Below, piece after piece: positions 14,093 through 24,218 of a stretch of 64,000 nucleotides of DNA. Every line of letters begins with the position of its first letter. Positions within the stretch are counted from its first letter, which is position 1. Position numbers and translations under genes: made by a program. The notes below the pieces were generated by a model. That model did no database searches and was not told the DNA's origin. It worked only from the letters and a program-made list of their open reading frames with translations. The DNA comes from Flavobacterium plurextorum (GTDB lineage: Bacteria > Bacteroidota > Bacteroidia > Flavobacteriales > Flavobacteriaceae): assembly GCF_002217395.1 (NCBI RefSeq), contig NZ_MUHD01000014.1:217908-281907 (forward strand), given 5' to 3'.

Positions 14093-16768
14093 ATGACAGA
14101 AAAAAGAAGAGACCTTGTATTAGCAGGATTAGAACCGTTGATTATTACGCCCGAAAGTGTTTTTGTAAACGTTGGGGAACGTACAAATGTAACAGGTTCA
14201 AGAAAATTCCTGAGATTAATCAAGGAAGAGAAATATGACGAGGCGCTTGATATTGCAAGACAGCAGGTAGAAGGTGGAGCACAGATCATCGATATTAATA
14301 TGGATGAAGGAATGCTTGACGGTGTTACGGCGATGACTAAATTTTTGAATTTAATTGCTGCAGAACCAGATATTTCGAGAGTGCCGATTATGATCGACAG
14401 TTCGAAATGGGAAATCATCGAAGCAGGTCTTAAAGTAGTACAAGGAAAAAGCGTTGTAAACTCGATTTCGTTAAAAGAAGGGGAAGAAGCTTTTATTCAT
14501 CATGCTCGACTAATCAAACGTTATGGAGCGGCGGCCATTATCATGGCTTTTGACGAAGTAGGTCAGGCCGATAATTACGATCGTAGAGTTGAAATCTGTC
14601 AGCGTTCGTACGATATTTTGGTGAACAAAGTAGGGTTTCCTCCACAGGATATTATTTTCGATTTGAATATTTTCCCAGTTGCAACGGGAATGGAAGAACA
14701 TCGCTTAAACGCTTTGGACTTTTTTAGAGGAACAAAATGGGTTCGTGAAAACCTTCCGCACGCACATATTAGCGGTGGAGTAAGTAACGTTTCGTTCTCT
14801 TTTAGAGGAAATGATACCGTTCGTGAAGCGATGCACTCCGTGTTTTTATACCACGCGATTAAAAACGGAATGACGATGGGAATCGTAAATCCAGAAATGT
14901 TGACGATTTATGATGATATTCCGAAAGACTTATTAGAACACGTTGAAGACGTAATTTTAGATAGACGCGACGATGCTACAGAACGACTTTTGGATTTTGC
15001 TGAAAACGTAAAAGGCGAAGTAAAATCAGATGAAAAAGCCGTTCAAGAATGGCGTTTTGGAACAGTTCAAGAGCGTATTACACATTCGTTAGTAAAAGGA
15101 ATCGATGCTTTTATTGAAGAAGATGTTGAAGAAGCTCGTTTGGCGGCAACAAAGCCAATTGAAGTTATCGAAATCAATTTGATGACGGGAATGAATGTCG
15201 TTGGAGATTTATTCGGAAGCGGAAAAATGTTCCTGCCTCAGGTTGTAAAATCAGCTCGTGTAATGAAAAAAGCCGTTGCTTATTTATTGCCTTATATCGA
15301 AGCCAGCAAACAAGCTGGAGACAAACAAGGAAACGGAAAAATCCTGATGGCAACTGTAAAAGGCGACGTTCATGATATTGGTAAAAACATCGTTTCGGTG
15401 GTTTTGGCTTGTAACAATTACGAGATTGTCGATCTTGGTGTTATGGTGCCTCCGGAAAAAATTATTGCAGCGGCTATTGAACACGAAGTAGACATTATTG
15501 GATTAAGCGGATTGATTACGCCTTCGCTTGACGAAATGGTGTATTTAGCCAAAGAATTAGACAAACAAAATATTAAAATCCCGATTATGATTGGCGGGGC
15601 AACAACTTCGCGCGCGCATACTGCCGTGAAAATTGCACCACAGTACAAAGAAACTGTAATTCACGTAAACGATGCTTCGAGAGCTGTTACTGTTGCAGGA
15701 AATCTGTTAGATCATAATAGAAAAATATATGCAGCAGATATTCGTGCCGAATACGATTCATTTAGAGAAACATTCTTAAATCGTTCAAGAGACAAAAACT
15801 TCCTTACGATTGAAGATGCCCGTAAAAATAAATTACCATTGGATTGGTCAGAATATACTCCGACTAAACCAAAAGTAATTGGTAAACAAATTGTCGAAGT
15901 TGACTTAGATGTTTTGGTTCCGTACATCGACTGGACGCCATTTTTTCAGACTTGGGAATTGTACGGAAAATATCCTGCGATTTTAACGGATGAGGTTGTG
16001 GGCGAACAAGCAACTTCTGTTTTTGCTGATGCTCAGGCAATGCTGAAAGTTATTTTAGAAGAGAAAAAACTAAAAGCAAAAGGTATTTACGGAATTTTCC
16101 CTGCGAATCAGGTTGATGATGACGATATCGAATTGCGTGACGAAAACGGAAAAGTTTTGGAGAAATTCTTAACACTTCGTCAGCAGTCACAAAAAACAAA
16201 AGGCGCTCCAAACATCGCTTTATCTGATTTTATTCTGCCAAAAGAAAGCGGAATAACAGATTATATGGGAGCTTTTTGTGTGACAACAGGTTTTGGTGTA
16301 GATGAATGGGCAGCGGAATATGAGAAGAACTTAGACGATTACAATTCGATTATGGTTAAAGCACTTGCCGATCGTTTTGCTGAGGCTTTCGCCGAATATC
16401 TTCACGAAAGAGTACGTAAAGATTTTTGGGGTTACGATTCAGAAGAAGCTTTAACCAATGAAGAATTGATTAAAGAAAATTACAAAGGAATTCGTCCAGC
16501 TCCAGGTTATCCAGCTTGTCCTGATCACTTAGAGAAACCAACAATTTGGAAGCTTTTAAATGTAGCCGAAGAAATTGGAGTGACTTTAACGGAAAGCATG
16601 GCAATGTGGCCGGCTTCATCGGTTTCAGGATACTATTTTGGAAACCCGAAAAGCAGGTATTTCGGACTCGGAAAAATAAAAGAGGATCAAGTAGTAGATT
16701 ACGCTAAACGACGCAATGTCCCAACGGATTATGCCATGAAATGGTTAAATCCTAATATAGCAGATTAA
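14093..16768 (+). CDS. metH: methionine synthase, folate/cobalamin/activation part (split MetH, C-terminal)
   Basis: Second chain of cobalamin-dependent methionine synthase, 891 residues from the ATG at 14093 (a TTG three codons upstream is weaker). The pterin-binding domain begins with [15 protein letters not shown] (about 21-35). The cobalamin cap and Rossmann domains follow, with the B12-ligating motif DVHDIGKN near residue 425. The C-terminal reactivation domain carries the SAM-binding [12 protein letters not shown] (about 802-813). Together with the protein at 12180 it has all four MetH modules. A fold-back repeat separates it from metF. Confidence 0.96.
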   Translation: MTEKRRDLVLAGLEPLIITPESVFVNVGERTNVTGSRKFLRLIKEEKYDEALDIARQQVEGGAQIIDINMDEGMLDGVTAMTKFLNLIAAEPDISRVPIMIDSSKWEIIEAGLKVVQGKSVVNSISLKEGEEAFIHHARLIKRYGAAAIIMAFDEVGQADNYDRRVEICQRSYDILVNKVGFPPQDIIFDLNIFPVATGMEEHRLNALDFFRGTKWVRENLPHAHISGGVSNVSFSFRGNDTVREAMHSVFLYHAIKNGMTMGIVNPEMLTIYDDIPKDLLEHVEDVILDRRDDATERLLDFAENVKGEVKSDEKAVQEWRFGTVQERITHSLVKGIDAFIEEDVEEARLAATKPIEVIEINLMTGMNVVGDLFGSGKMFLPQVVKSARVMKKAVAYLLPYIEASKQAGDKQGNGKILMATVKGDVHDIGKNIVSVVLACNNYEIVDLGVMVPPEKIIAAAIEHEVDIIGLSGLITPSLDEMVYLAKELDKQNIKIPIMIGGATTSRAHTAVKIAPQYKETVIHVNDASRAVTVAGNLLDHNRKIYAADIRAEYDSFRETFLNRSRDKNFLTIEDARKNKLPLDWSEYTPTKPKVIGKQIVEVDLDVLVPYIDWTPFFQTWELYGKYPAILTDEVVGEQATSVFADAQAMLKVILEEKKLKAKGIYGIFPANQVDDDDIELRDENGKVLEKFLTLRQQSQKTKGAPNIALSDFILPKESGITDYMGAFCVTTGFGVDEWAAEYEKNLDDYNSIMVKALADRFAEAFAEYLHERVRKDFWGYDSEEALTNEELIKENYKGIRPAPGYPACPDHLEKPTIWKLLNVAEEIGVTLTESMAMWPASSVSGYYFGNPKSRYFGLGKIKEDQVVDYAKRRNVPTDYAMKWLNPNIAD

Positions 16769-16774
16769 CAAAGA

Positions 16775-16846
16775 AGTTTCAGGTTTCAGGTTTAAAGTTT
16801 CAAGTTCTGTACAGCAACTTGAAACCTGGAACTTTAAACTTGAAAC
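16775..16846. repeat. fold-back repeat of AACTTGAAACCTGAAAC type, copy 3
   Basis: GTTTCAAGTT (16797-16806) faces AACTTGAAAC (16816-16825), flanked by further TTTCAGG and CCTGGAAC words. Compared with the copies at 4111 and 5146 this one is palindromic and could form a hairpin between metH and metF. Confidence 0.6.
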
Positions 16847-16929
16847 AACAAATATTTGATTTAAGTTTTTGATTTCAGATTTTTTACACAAACGATTCAA
16901 AAACATAATCATAACTCATAACTTAAGAA

Positions 16930-17886
16930 ATGAAAGTAACAGAGCATATAGAAAACGCCAAAGGAAAAACATTATTCTCATTTGAACTTATTCCGCCTCA
17001 AAAAGGGAAGAGTATTCAAGAATTATACGATAATATTGACCCGTTAATGGAGTTTCAACCGCCGTTTATTGACGTAACAACTTCGCGTGAAGAATATATT
17101 TATATAGACAAAGGCAACGGACTTTTAGATAAAAAACTGACTCGTATGCGTCCGGGAACGCTTGGAATTTGTGCTTCTATAAAACATAAATACAACGTAG
17201 ACACCGTTCCGCATTTACTTTGCGGCGGATTTACACAGGAAGAAACCGAATATATGCTGGTTGATTGTCAGTATTTGGGAATTAATAATGTGATGGCGCT
17301 TCGTGGTGACGCCATGAAAGATGAACAATCTTTTGTGCCAAAAGCTGGCGGAAATCATTTTGCGATTGATTTGGTTAAACAAATTAATGATTTGAATTGT
17401 GGAAAATATCTTCATGAAGTGATGGATATTGATAACAAGGCTGATTTCTGTATTGGTGTTGCAGGTTATCCTGAAAAGCACTTAGAATCACCATCATTAC
17501 AATCTGATTTAAAAAGATTAAAAGAAAAAGTAGATGCGGGAGCAGATTATGTGGTAACACAAATGTTTTTTGATAATGCGAAATATTTTGCTTTTGTAGA
17601 AAAGGCGAGAGAAATAGGTATTACAATCCCAATTATTCCAGGAATTAAACCAATTGCAGTACAAAGACATTTGCAAATTCTGCCTCAAATTTTCAGAATC
17701 GATTTACCTGAAGATTTAATCGATGCAGTTTATAAATGCAAAAATAACGCTGAAATCAAGCAAGTCGGAATCGAATGGGCGATTCAGCAGTCACTTGAAT
17801 TAAAAGCTGCTGGAGTTCCTGTTTTACACTATTATTCAATGGGTAAATCAGAGAATATTCGTCAGATCGCAAGTCAGGTTTTTTAA
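16930..17886 (+). CDS. metF: methylenetetrahydrofolate reductase
   Basis: Flavoprotein that reduces 5,10-methylene-THF to 5-methyl-THF, the methyl donor for MetH. It has 318 residues (usual for bacterial MetF). Conserved parts include the FSFELIPPQKGKS start (16-28), VTTSREEY, NNVMALRGD (about 97-105), VAGYPEKHLESPS and TQMFFDNAKYF, all from the TIM-barrel FAD and folate site. It is the last gene of the methionine block, 161 bases after metH. A perfect-arm hairpin follows the stop. Confidence 0.96.
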   Translation: MKVTEHIENAKGKTLFSFELIPPQKGKSIQELYDNIDPLMEFQPPFIDVTTSREEYIYIDKGNGLLDKKLTRMRPGTLGICASIKHKYNVDTVPHLLCGGFTQEETEYMLVDCQYLGINNVMALRGDAMKDEQSFVPKAGGNHFAIDLVKQINDLNCGKYLHEVMDIDNKADFCIGVAGYPEKHLESPSLQSDLKRLKEKVDAGADYVVTQMFFDNAKYFAFVEKAREIGITIPIIPGIKPIAVQRHLQILPQIFRIDLPEDLIDAVYKCKNNAEIKQVGIEWAIQQSLELKAAGVPVLHYYSMGKSENIRQIASQVF

Positions 17887-17911
17887 GAGTTTTCTATTAG
17901 ATATAACACAA

Positions 17912-17943
17912 GTTTGTCATTTCTTCTTCGTCGAAATGACAAA
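17912..17943 (+). terminator. hairpin after metF, GTCATTTC/GAAATGAC type
   Basis: GTTTGTCATTTC pairs perfectly with GAAATGACAAAC across a 8-base loop. No T run follows; it resembles the ends of the long inverted repeat at 61512-61620, so it may be a short repeat that also stops transcription. Confidence 0.5.
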
Positions 17944-18027
17944 CTAAGCGTTAGTTGGAAATCTGATTCCAAATGATAATAATGCTGAAGGATTTTGTTT
18001 AATTTAGAAGTTTAAAATTTTCGTGTA

Positions 18028-18681
18028 ATGAAACAAGAAGAACTACAAGCCATAGCCTCTCAATTAAAACTTCCAATAGGAGAAAAAGGAATCGAAATGG
18101 GAAATATGATGAACGAAACGAACATCAATATGACACGCCATTCGATTCAAAATCTGAATATATCAAACGAAAATAAAATTCTAGAATTGGGTCACGGAAA
18201 TGCGGGACACGTAGAATTTTTATTCGAACAAGCTGAAAATCTGAAATACTACGGACTGGAAATGTCCGAACTAATGTTTCAGGAAGCACGCCAGACTAAT
18301 CGAAATTTTGTTTCTCAAAAACAAGCTTTCTTTTCGCTTTATGACGGAAATAAAATTCCGTTTGAAAATGATTTTTTTGATAAAATATTTACGGTAAATA
18401 CAATTTATTTTTGGCAGAAGCCAGAAGAATTATTAGTAGAGATTTACAGAGTACTAAAGCCGAATGGGAATTTCTGCTTAACATTTGCGGAAGAAGATTT
18501 CATGAAGAAGCTTCCATTTACTCAATTTGAATTCGAATTATACAGTACTGAAAAAGCACAAGAATTAATTAAGAAATCGCCTTTTAAAATTGTTTACTCA
18601 GAAACACAGACTGAAAAAGTAAAGAGTAAAACAGGCGAATTAGTAGATAGAGCTTTTACTACTATAGTTCTAGAAAAATAA
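18028..18681 (+). CDS. class I SAM-dependent methyltransferase
   Basis: Predicted methyltransferase of 217 residues with a Rossmann-like fold. The SAM-binding motif I is ILELGHGNAGHVEFL (about 51-65), YYGLEMSELM is motif II, and FFDKIFTVNTIYFWQ with the following VLKPNGNFCLTF correspond to motifs IV-VI of the UbiE/Methyltransf_11 group. The substrate cannot be named. It stands alone after metF, with repeat sequence on its 3' side. Confidence 0.85.
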   Translation: MKQEELQAIASQLKLPIGEKGIEMGNMMNETNINMTRHSIQNLNISNENKILELGHGNAGHVEFLFEQAENLKYYGLEMSELMFQEARQTNRNFVSQKQAFFSLYDGNKIPFENDFFDKIFTVNTIYFWQKPEELLVEIYRVLKPNGNFCLTFAEEDFMKKLPFTQFEFELYSTEKAQELIKKSPFKIVYSETQTEKVKSKTGELVDRAFTTIVLEK

Positions 18682-18690
18682 AAGTTTTTT

Positions 18691-18745
18691 TGCCACAGAT
18701 TAAATGGATTAACACAGATTAAAAAAATCTTTTAAATCTGTGGCA
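18691..18745. repeat. TGCCACAGATTAAA fold-back repeat
   Basis: TGCCACAGATTAAA at the left and TTTAAATCTGTGGCA at the right form the arms. Sequences of the same type lie at 46749-46806 and, more weakly, at 34331-34405. Confidence 0.65.
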
Positions 18746-18823
18746 GAATTATTAACTATAGCAGATCTTAAAGTGCTTTCGTTTTTTATTATTAATCTTT
18801 CGGAATTATAATCCTTTACAATT

Positions 18824-20047
18824 ATGGAAGTTAAGAAAATCAATTTTTTACAGAGTTACAGCAGCATACTTTTGCTTCTTGGCGGTATTATTATAGGAAG
18901 TGTTTTAGGATTGGTATTTGGAGAAAAAGTTTTGATCATAAAACCGATTGGTGATATATTTCTGAATTTACTTTTTACGGCAATTATTCCGCTTATCTTT
19001 TTTACGATTGGTTCTTCAATTGCCAATTTGGAAAAAACAGAGAAACTTGGAAAACTGTTTGTTATAATGATATTGGTTTTTCTCGCGACAATTCTAATTT
19101 CTGGCATTGTAATGATCTGTGCCGTTTATCTTTTTCCAATTCATCAGGATATTGCCATTACCAAAGTTCCGTTTGAAAACATTCAATCTGGATCGGCGGG
19201 AGATCAAATCGCAAAATTGCTTACAGCAAATGATTTCTTCGAATTATTGTCTCGAAAAAGCATGCTGGCACTTATTATATTCTCATTTTTAATCGGCTTT
19301 GCCACATTACAATCTGGTGAAAAAGGAAATGCTTTCAAAAGTTTTCTTGATTCAGGAAACGAGGTAATGAAACAGCTTTTGAATATTATAATGAAATTTG
19401 CTCCAATTGGTTTAGGAGCTTATTTTGCTTATCAGGTTGGTATTTTTGGACCGCAGTTGTTTGGAGTTTATGCAAAACCTATGGCTGTTTATTATGCGGC
19501 CTGCATCTTTTATTTCTTTGTATTTTTTAGTTTGTATGCACTTGTTGCCGGTGGAAAAAGAGCTTTCAAAGTTTTTTGGAGCAATAATGTAACCGCTTCA
19601 TTAACTGCAGTTGGAACTTGCAGCAGTATTGCAACGATTCCTGCAAATCTCGATGCTGCGCAAAAAATGGGAATTCCGGCACATGTTCGTAATTTGGTGA
19701 TTCCACTTGGAGCACCTTTGCATAAAGATGGATCGAGTATGTCATCTATTTTAAAAATAACCTTTTTATTTGCCATGTTTGGAAAAGAATTTACAGAACC
19801 TTCAACCATACTTTTGGCACTCGGAATTACAATTATTGTTTCGATTGTCGAAGGCGGAATTCCAAACGGAGGTTATATAGGAGAAGTTTTAGCTATCACC
19901 GTTTATGGTTTTCCAATGGAACAGGCATTACCGGTTGCCATGATTTTAGGAACTCTGGTTGATCCAATTGCTACTTTACTAAATGCAAATGGAGACGTAA
20001 TTTGTTCTATGATGGTTTCCAGATTTTCTGAAAAGACCAAATGGTAG
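18824..20047 (+). CDS. dicarboxylate/amino acid:cation symporter
   Basis: Inner membrane secondary transporter of the DAACS (Glt/SDF) family, 407 residues, about eight membrane helices plus two re-entrant loops. The substrate-site segments are visible: the serine-rich loop region TAVGTCSSIATIP (around 261-273), and the unwound helix region PLGAPLHKDGSSMSS (around 291-305), which in glutamate transporters carries NMDGT. The replacement by HKDGS indicates a non-standard substrate specificity. It is followed by a PLP-dependent decarboxylase gene 88 bases on, which suggests uptake and decarboxylation of one amino acid; this is inference. Confidence 0.88.
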   Translation: MEVKKINFLQSYSSILLLLGGIIIGSVLGLVFGEKVLIIKPIGDIFLNLLFTAIIPLIFFTIGSSIANLEKTEKLGKLFVIMILVFLATILISGIVMICAVYLFPIHQDIAITKVPFENIQSGSAGDQIAKLLTANDFFELLSRKSMLALIIFSFLIGFATLQSGEKGNAFKSFLDSGNEVMKQLLNIIMKFAPIGLGAYFAYQVGIFGPQLFGVYAKPMAVYYAACIFYFFVFFSLYALVAGGKRAFKVFWSNNVTASLTAVGTCSSIATIPANLDAAQKMGIPAHVRNLVIPLGAPLHKDGSSMSSILKITFLFAMFGKEFTEPSTILLALGITIIVSIVEGGIPNGGYIGEVLAITVYGFPMEQALPVAMILGTLVDPIATLLNANGDVICSMMVSRFSEKTKW

Positions 20048-20135
20048 CTTTACGGTAAGTTTTACATTTTCACATTAAATATTAATTAACCTGTTTTCTA
20101 CTGAAAAATCAGTACGAAAACCAATACTATATAAT

Positions 20136-21545
20136 ATGAATTCAATACTGCAGCATGATCTAAAAAATTTCGAAGTTATCTTAGAAAAAGCAAAACAACA
20201 AGGAATTGATTTCTTGAACAATCTTGAGAATATTCCAACTTCAAGCAAAAATAAAGTAGATACAAACCGTGCTTTAAACGAATTAGGTTTGGGCTCTGAA
20301 GAGGCTTTAATAGAATTTAATGAAAGACTAGTTCCTTTATTAGTTTCTTCGCCAGGTCCGCGTTATTGGGGTTTTGTAACTGGAGGATCGACTCCCGCTT
20401 CAATTGTAGGCGATTGGCTGTCGTCGATTTACGATCAGAATACGCAGGCGGTTGTGGCACAGGGCGGAAATTCGGCATTAATAGAATTTGAAACCATTCA
20501 TTTATTACTACAATTACTAGAACTTCCTGATACATTCATGGGCGGATTTGTTACTGGAGCAACTATGTCAAATTTTACTTGTTTAGGAGTAGCGAGACAA
20601 TGGTTTGGAAAACAATTGGGTAAAGATTTTGCTAAGAATGGAATTTCAGAAACGATCAATATATTGACAGCAATGCCGCATTCGTCTTCTTTAAAAACAT
20701 TATCAATGTTAGGAATTGGAAGCCAGAATTATACAGTTGTAAAAACAATTGAAGGTAACCGTGAAGCAATTGATACTGTTGATTTAGAAACAAAAATAAA
20801 AGAATTAAATGGGAAACCTTTCATCTTAATTTCTAGTGCGGGAACTGTAAATACAGCAGATTTTGATGATTTTAAAGAGATTTCAGCTCTTAGATCAAAA
20901 TATAATTTCTGGTGGCATATCGACGCGGCTTTTGGTGGTTTCGCTGCAGTTTCAGATAAATATAAGCATTATGTAGAAGGCTGGCAGGGTGCAGACAGTA
21001 TTGCTGTTGATTGTCATAAATGGCTGAATGTTCCTTACGAAAGCGCATTTTATTTGGTTAAAAAAGAACATATTAATCTGCAAATCGAAACGTTTCAAAA
21101 TTCGAATGCTCCTTATTTAGGAAATGCGCTTGAAAATTTTAATTATTTAAACGTTCTTCCAGAAAACTCACGTCGTTTAAGAGCTTTGCCGGTTTGGTTT
21201 TCTTTAGTGGCTTACGGAAAAGAAGGATTTTGCGATATTATTGAAAAAAGTGCTTTACTTGCGCTGCATTTTGGAAATGAGCTTATTGAAGACGGCCGTT
21301 TTGAACTTCTTGCTCCAATTCGGTTAAATAATGTTTGCTTTACTTTAAAAGGAGATGAAAATCAAGATAAAGTTGCTCAATTTTTAACGCAGCTAAATGA
21401 TACAGGAAAAGTATTTATGACACCAACTGTTTATCAAAACAAAAAAGGTATCAGAGCATCATTTGTAAATTGGAGAACTGCCGAAGAAGATATTAAAATT
21501 GTAATAGAAGAAATGAAAAATATAATTTCAGATTTGGATTTATAA
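20136..21545 (+). CDS. pyridoxal-phosphate-dependent decarboxylase family protein
   Basis: Group II PLP decarboxylase (aromatic-amino-acid / glutamate / diaminobutyrate decarboxylase family), 469 residues, cytoplasmic. The cofactor-lysine motif is VDCHKWLN with K295. Conserved GGFVTGATMSNFTCLG (about 131-146) binds phosphate, and HIDAAFGG (about 265-272) holds the PLP-ring aspartate. The true substrate cannot be told from the sequence. The upstream transporter suggests a paired system. A strong terminator follows. Confidence 0.88.
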   Translation: MNSILQHDLKNFEVILEKAKQQGIDFLNNLENIPTSSKNKVDTNRALNELGLGSEEALIEFNERLVPLLVSSPGPRYWGFVTGGSTPASIVGDWLSSIYDQNTQAVVAQGGNSALIEFETIHLLLQLLELPDTFMGGFVTGATMSNFTCLGVARQWFGKQLGKDFAKNGISETINILTAMPHSSSLKTLSMLGIGSQNYTVVKTIEGNREAIDTVDLETKIKELNGKPFILISSAGTVNTADFDDFKEISALRSKYNFWWHIDAAFGGFAAVSDKYKHYVEGWQGADSIAVDCHKWLNVPYESAFYLVKKEHINLQIETFQNSNAPYLGNALENFNYLNVLPENSRRLRALPVWFSLVAYGKEGFCDIIEKSALLALHFGNELIEDGRFELLAPIRLNNVCFTLKGDENQDKVAQFLTQLNDTGKVFMTPTVYQNKKGIRASFVNWRTAEEDIKIVIEEMKNIISDLDL

Positions 21546-21565
21546 GTCTTAAAATAGAATTTTTG

Positions 21566-21597
21566 AAGCCCGTTTATGTATTAAGCGGGCTTTTTTT
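21566..21597 (+). terminator. terminator of the decarboxylase gene
   Basis: AAGCCCG ... CGGGCTT with an 11-16 base loop followed by T7. Confidence 0.88.
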
Positions 21598-21742
21598 ATG
21601 CGCTAAACGCTGTTTTTCCTTAAAAAAGTGTTCTGTAATTTAACTTTTATGATTAAAAATCTTAATCAAATCTTAAGCTAAAGTTAATTATTGATTAAGG
21701 AATGCTGTTTTTTTTATTGATTCTTAAGTTTAAAAGTTAATT

Positions 21743-21763
21743 ATTATTCTTATTTAGAATAAT
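21743..21763. promoter_or_regulatory. candidate iron-regulator operator of the xus-like operon
   Basis: ATTATTCT (21743-21750) and AGAATAAT (21756-21763) form a perfect palindrome with a 5-base spacer. The overlapping TTATTTAGAAT half resembles Fur-type boxes of Bacteroidota. It lies 75 bases before the TonB receptor start. Confidence 0.45.
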
Positions 21764-21837
21764 TAAAAATAGTTTGGAAAAGCTGTTGAAAGAGTCTAAG
21801 TTTGTTGTCAATTTAATTTTCAAACCATATTTATCTG

Positions 21838-24183
21838 ATGCAAATAAGTAGATTATTACTCTTGATCACGATTATTTTTACCTCACTTCAAGGGTACTCA
21901 CAAAAAAACAAAGTAAACTTAACCGGAGTTATTTTAACAAATCAAGGCAAACCAGCTGAAGGAGTTTCAGTAGCACTAAAAGGAACCGTTTACGCAGCAC
22001 TAACTAATAACAAAGGAGAATATAAAATTAGCGGCGATAGCGGAGACTATATTTTATTGATTACTCATGTTGGTTATAAAACAATAGAAGCCGCAGTTTC
22101 GCTTAAACAAGGAAGCAAACCAACTCAGAATGTTACGATAGAGGAGGATATGGCTGCTTTAAATGAAGTTGCTGTAAAAGGAAAATCTAAAGTACAGCGT
22201 GCCAGAGAGCAGGCGTACAATATTACTTCTGTAGATCTTAAAAAAACATACAATACAACTGCCGATTTAAATCAGGTTTTAAATAAAACTACAGGTGTAC
22301 GTATTCGTGAATATGGAGGATTGGGATCTGCGTTTAACTTTTCATTAAACGGTTTCTCTGGAAATCAGGTTAAATTTTTTCTTGACGGAGTACCTATGGA
22401 TAGTTATGGTTCGTCACTTACCTTAAATAATATTCCGGTAAATATGGCTGAAAGAATCGATGTTTACAAAGGTGTTGTTCCTGTAGAATTGGGCGCAGAC
22501 GCTTTGGGAGGCGCAGTAAATATTATTACGAATAAAAACGTAAACCGCTATATTGATGCTTCTTACAGTTATGGTTCTTTTAATACTCATAGAGCGGCCG
22601 TAAACACAAGGTTTTCGGGTAAAGATGGATTTATTGCTAATATTAATGCTTTTGCAAATTACTCAGATAACGATTATAAAGTAGACGTAAGTGTTGTTGA
22701 TAAAAATACCTCGAAGTTTTTACCAGAACAAAAATACAAACACTTTCATGATGGTTACAAGTCTGGAACTATAATGGCCGAAGCGGGATTTAAGAATAAA
22801 AGCTTTGCCGATTATTTGCTTGTTGGTTTTGCTATGTCTGGCAATAAAAAGGAAATTCAGCAGGGAAGATCTATGCAAAAAGTGGTTGGACAAGCATTTA
22901 CAGACAGTGAAAGTTTTATTACTTCTTTAAAATATAAAAAAGATAATCTTTTTACTAAAGGATTATCACTAAATGTAAACAGTACATACGCTTTGGTAAA
23001 CAACAGATCTGTAGATACATCTTCAAGAGTGTATGATTGGACAGGGAATTATGTTTACAGGCAATTTGCAGGAAACAGTGATAAAGGAGAGCTGGGAAAC
23101 AAGAGTATTTATGTTTATGATGAAGAAAATGCCCAGTTGACTACTAATTTAAAATACCAATTGAATGAACAGCATTCGCTGGCAGTAAATTATTCTTATT
23201 TAGGCTATAAACGTAAAGAAACAGATGAATATTTAACTGTAATTGAACTTGGAGAGCCTACAATTAATAAGAACATTCTAGGATTGGGTTATAACTTCAG
23301 CGGTTTAGATAATCGATTGGCAATTTCTGCATTTGGAAAAATGTTTGATTTAGAAACCAAAATGCTTTCTGGCGGAATAACGCAATCAACAACATCGACT
23401 AATTACGGTTATGGAGCTACTACAGCTTATCATTTATCGGATAAATTACAAATAAAAGGATCTTATGAACATGCTTATCGTTTGCCGGCTGCAATCGAAA
23501 TGCTTGGAGATGGTTTAACAGTAAACAGTAACATTGGCTTAAAACCAGAAAGCAGTGACAACGCAAATTTAGGACTTGCTTTTATTCTTCAAAAAGAAAA
23601 AAATCACTTTAATGCTGAGACTAGTTTAATATACAGAGAAGCAAAAGATTTTATTAGAGAAAAACAAGATGGTGATAAAACGGTATATGAAAACTTGCAA
23701 AATGTACAAGTATCAGGTATTGATGGAGTTCTTAGATATGGTTACACAGATTTACTTACGTTCGAGGTAAATGCAACATATCAAAAAAGCCTTAATAAAA
23801 ACAAATACAAAACAGGAACAACAAGTCCAGATGCTTTGTATGATGCGCAGTTGCCAAACGTTCCAATTTTTTATGGAAATGCTGATTTGACTTTTAATTT
23901 TAAAAATGTCAAATATCAAGGAGACAAACTTTCTTTGAATGTGAGCGCAAATTATATCGATGCATTTTATTTGACTTGGCCGGTTTTAGGGGAGTTAGAA
24001 ACTAAAAAAGCAATTCCAGAACAATTTACCCAGAATGCAATGGTTGCCTATTCATTTTTAAAAGGAAAATACAATCTCGCATTCGAATGTAGAAATATTA
24101 CTGATGTTAAAGTCTACGACTACTTTAAAGTTCAAAAGCCGGGACGTGCTTTTGCTGTTAAGTTCAGATATTTTCTTCAGTAA
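21838..24183 (+). CDS. TonB-dependent siderophore-type receptor (XusA-like)
   Basis: Outer membrane receptor, 781 residues with a signal peptide (about 1-22). An N-terminal carboxypeptidase-regulatory-like repeat (27-110: LTGVILTNQGKPAEGVSVALKG) is followed by a plug domain (about 125-235, VYKGVVPVELGADALGGAVNI) and a 22-strand-type barrel ending in an aromatic residue region (VKFRYFLQ). Neighbours decide the role: a DUF4374 lipoprotein and a PepSY membrane protein follow, the order found in the Bacteroides xusABC xenosiderophore locus. The ligand is therefore probably an iron-siderophore. Iron control is suggested by a palindrome upstream. Confidence 0.85.
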   Translation: MQISRLLLLITIIFTSLQGYSQKNKVNLTGVILTNQGKPAEGVSVALKGTVYAALTNNKGEYKISGDSGDYILLITHVGYKTIEAAVSLKQGSKPTQNVTIEEDMAALNEVAVKGKSKVQRAREQAYNITSVDLKKTYNTTADLNQVLNKTTGVRIREYGGLGSAFNFSLNGFSGNQVKFFLDGVPMDSYGSSLTLNNIPVNMAERIDVYKGVVPVELGADALGGAVNIITNKNVNRYIDASYSYGSFNTHRAAVNTRFSGKDGFIANINAFANYSDNDYKVDVSVVDKNTSKFLPEQKYKHFHDGYKSGTIMAEAGFKNKSFADYLLVGFAMSGNKKEIQQGRSMQKVVGQAFTDSESFITSLKYKKDNLFTKGLSLNVNSTYALVNNRSVDTSSRVYDWTGNYVYRQFAGNSDKGELGNKSIYVYDEENAQLTTNLKYQLNEQHSLAVNYSYLGYKRKETDEYLTVIELGEPTINKNILGLGYNFSGLDNRLAISAFGKMFDLETKMLSGGITQSTTSTNYGYGATTAYHLSDKLQIKGSYEHAYRLPAAIEMLGDGLTVNSNIGLKPESSDNANLGLAFILQKEKNHFNAETSLIYREAKDFIREKQDGDKTVYENLQNVQVSGIDGVLRYGYTDLLTFEVNATYQKSLNKNKYKTGTTSPDALYDAQLPNVPIFYGNADLTFNFKNVKYQGDKLSLNVSANYIDAFYLTWPVLGELETKKAIPEQFTQNAMVAYSFLKGKYNLAFECRNITDVKVYDYFKVQKPGRAFAVKFRYFLQ

Positions 24184-24218
24184 TTAAATTTTAATAATAA
24201 CCCTTAATAATTATAATC

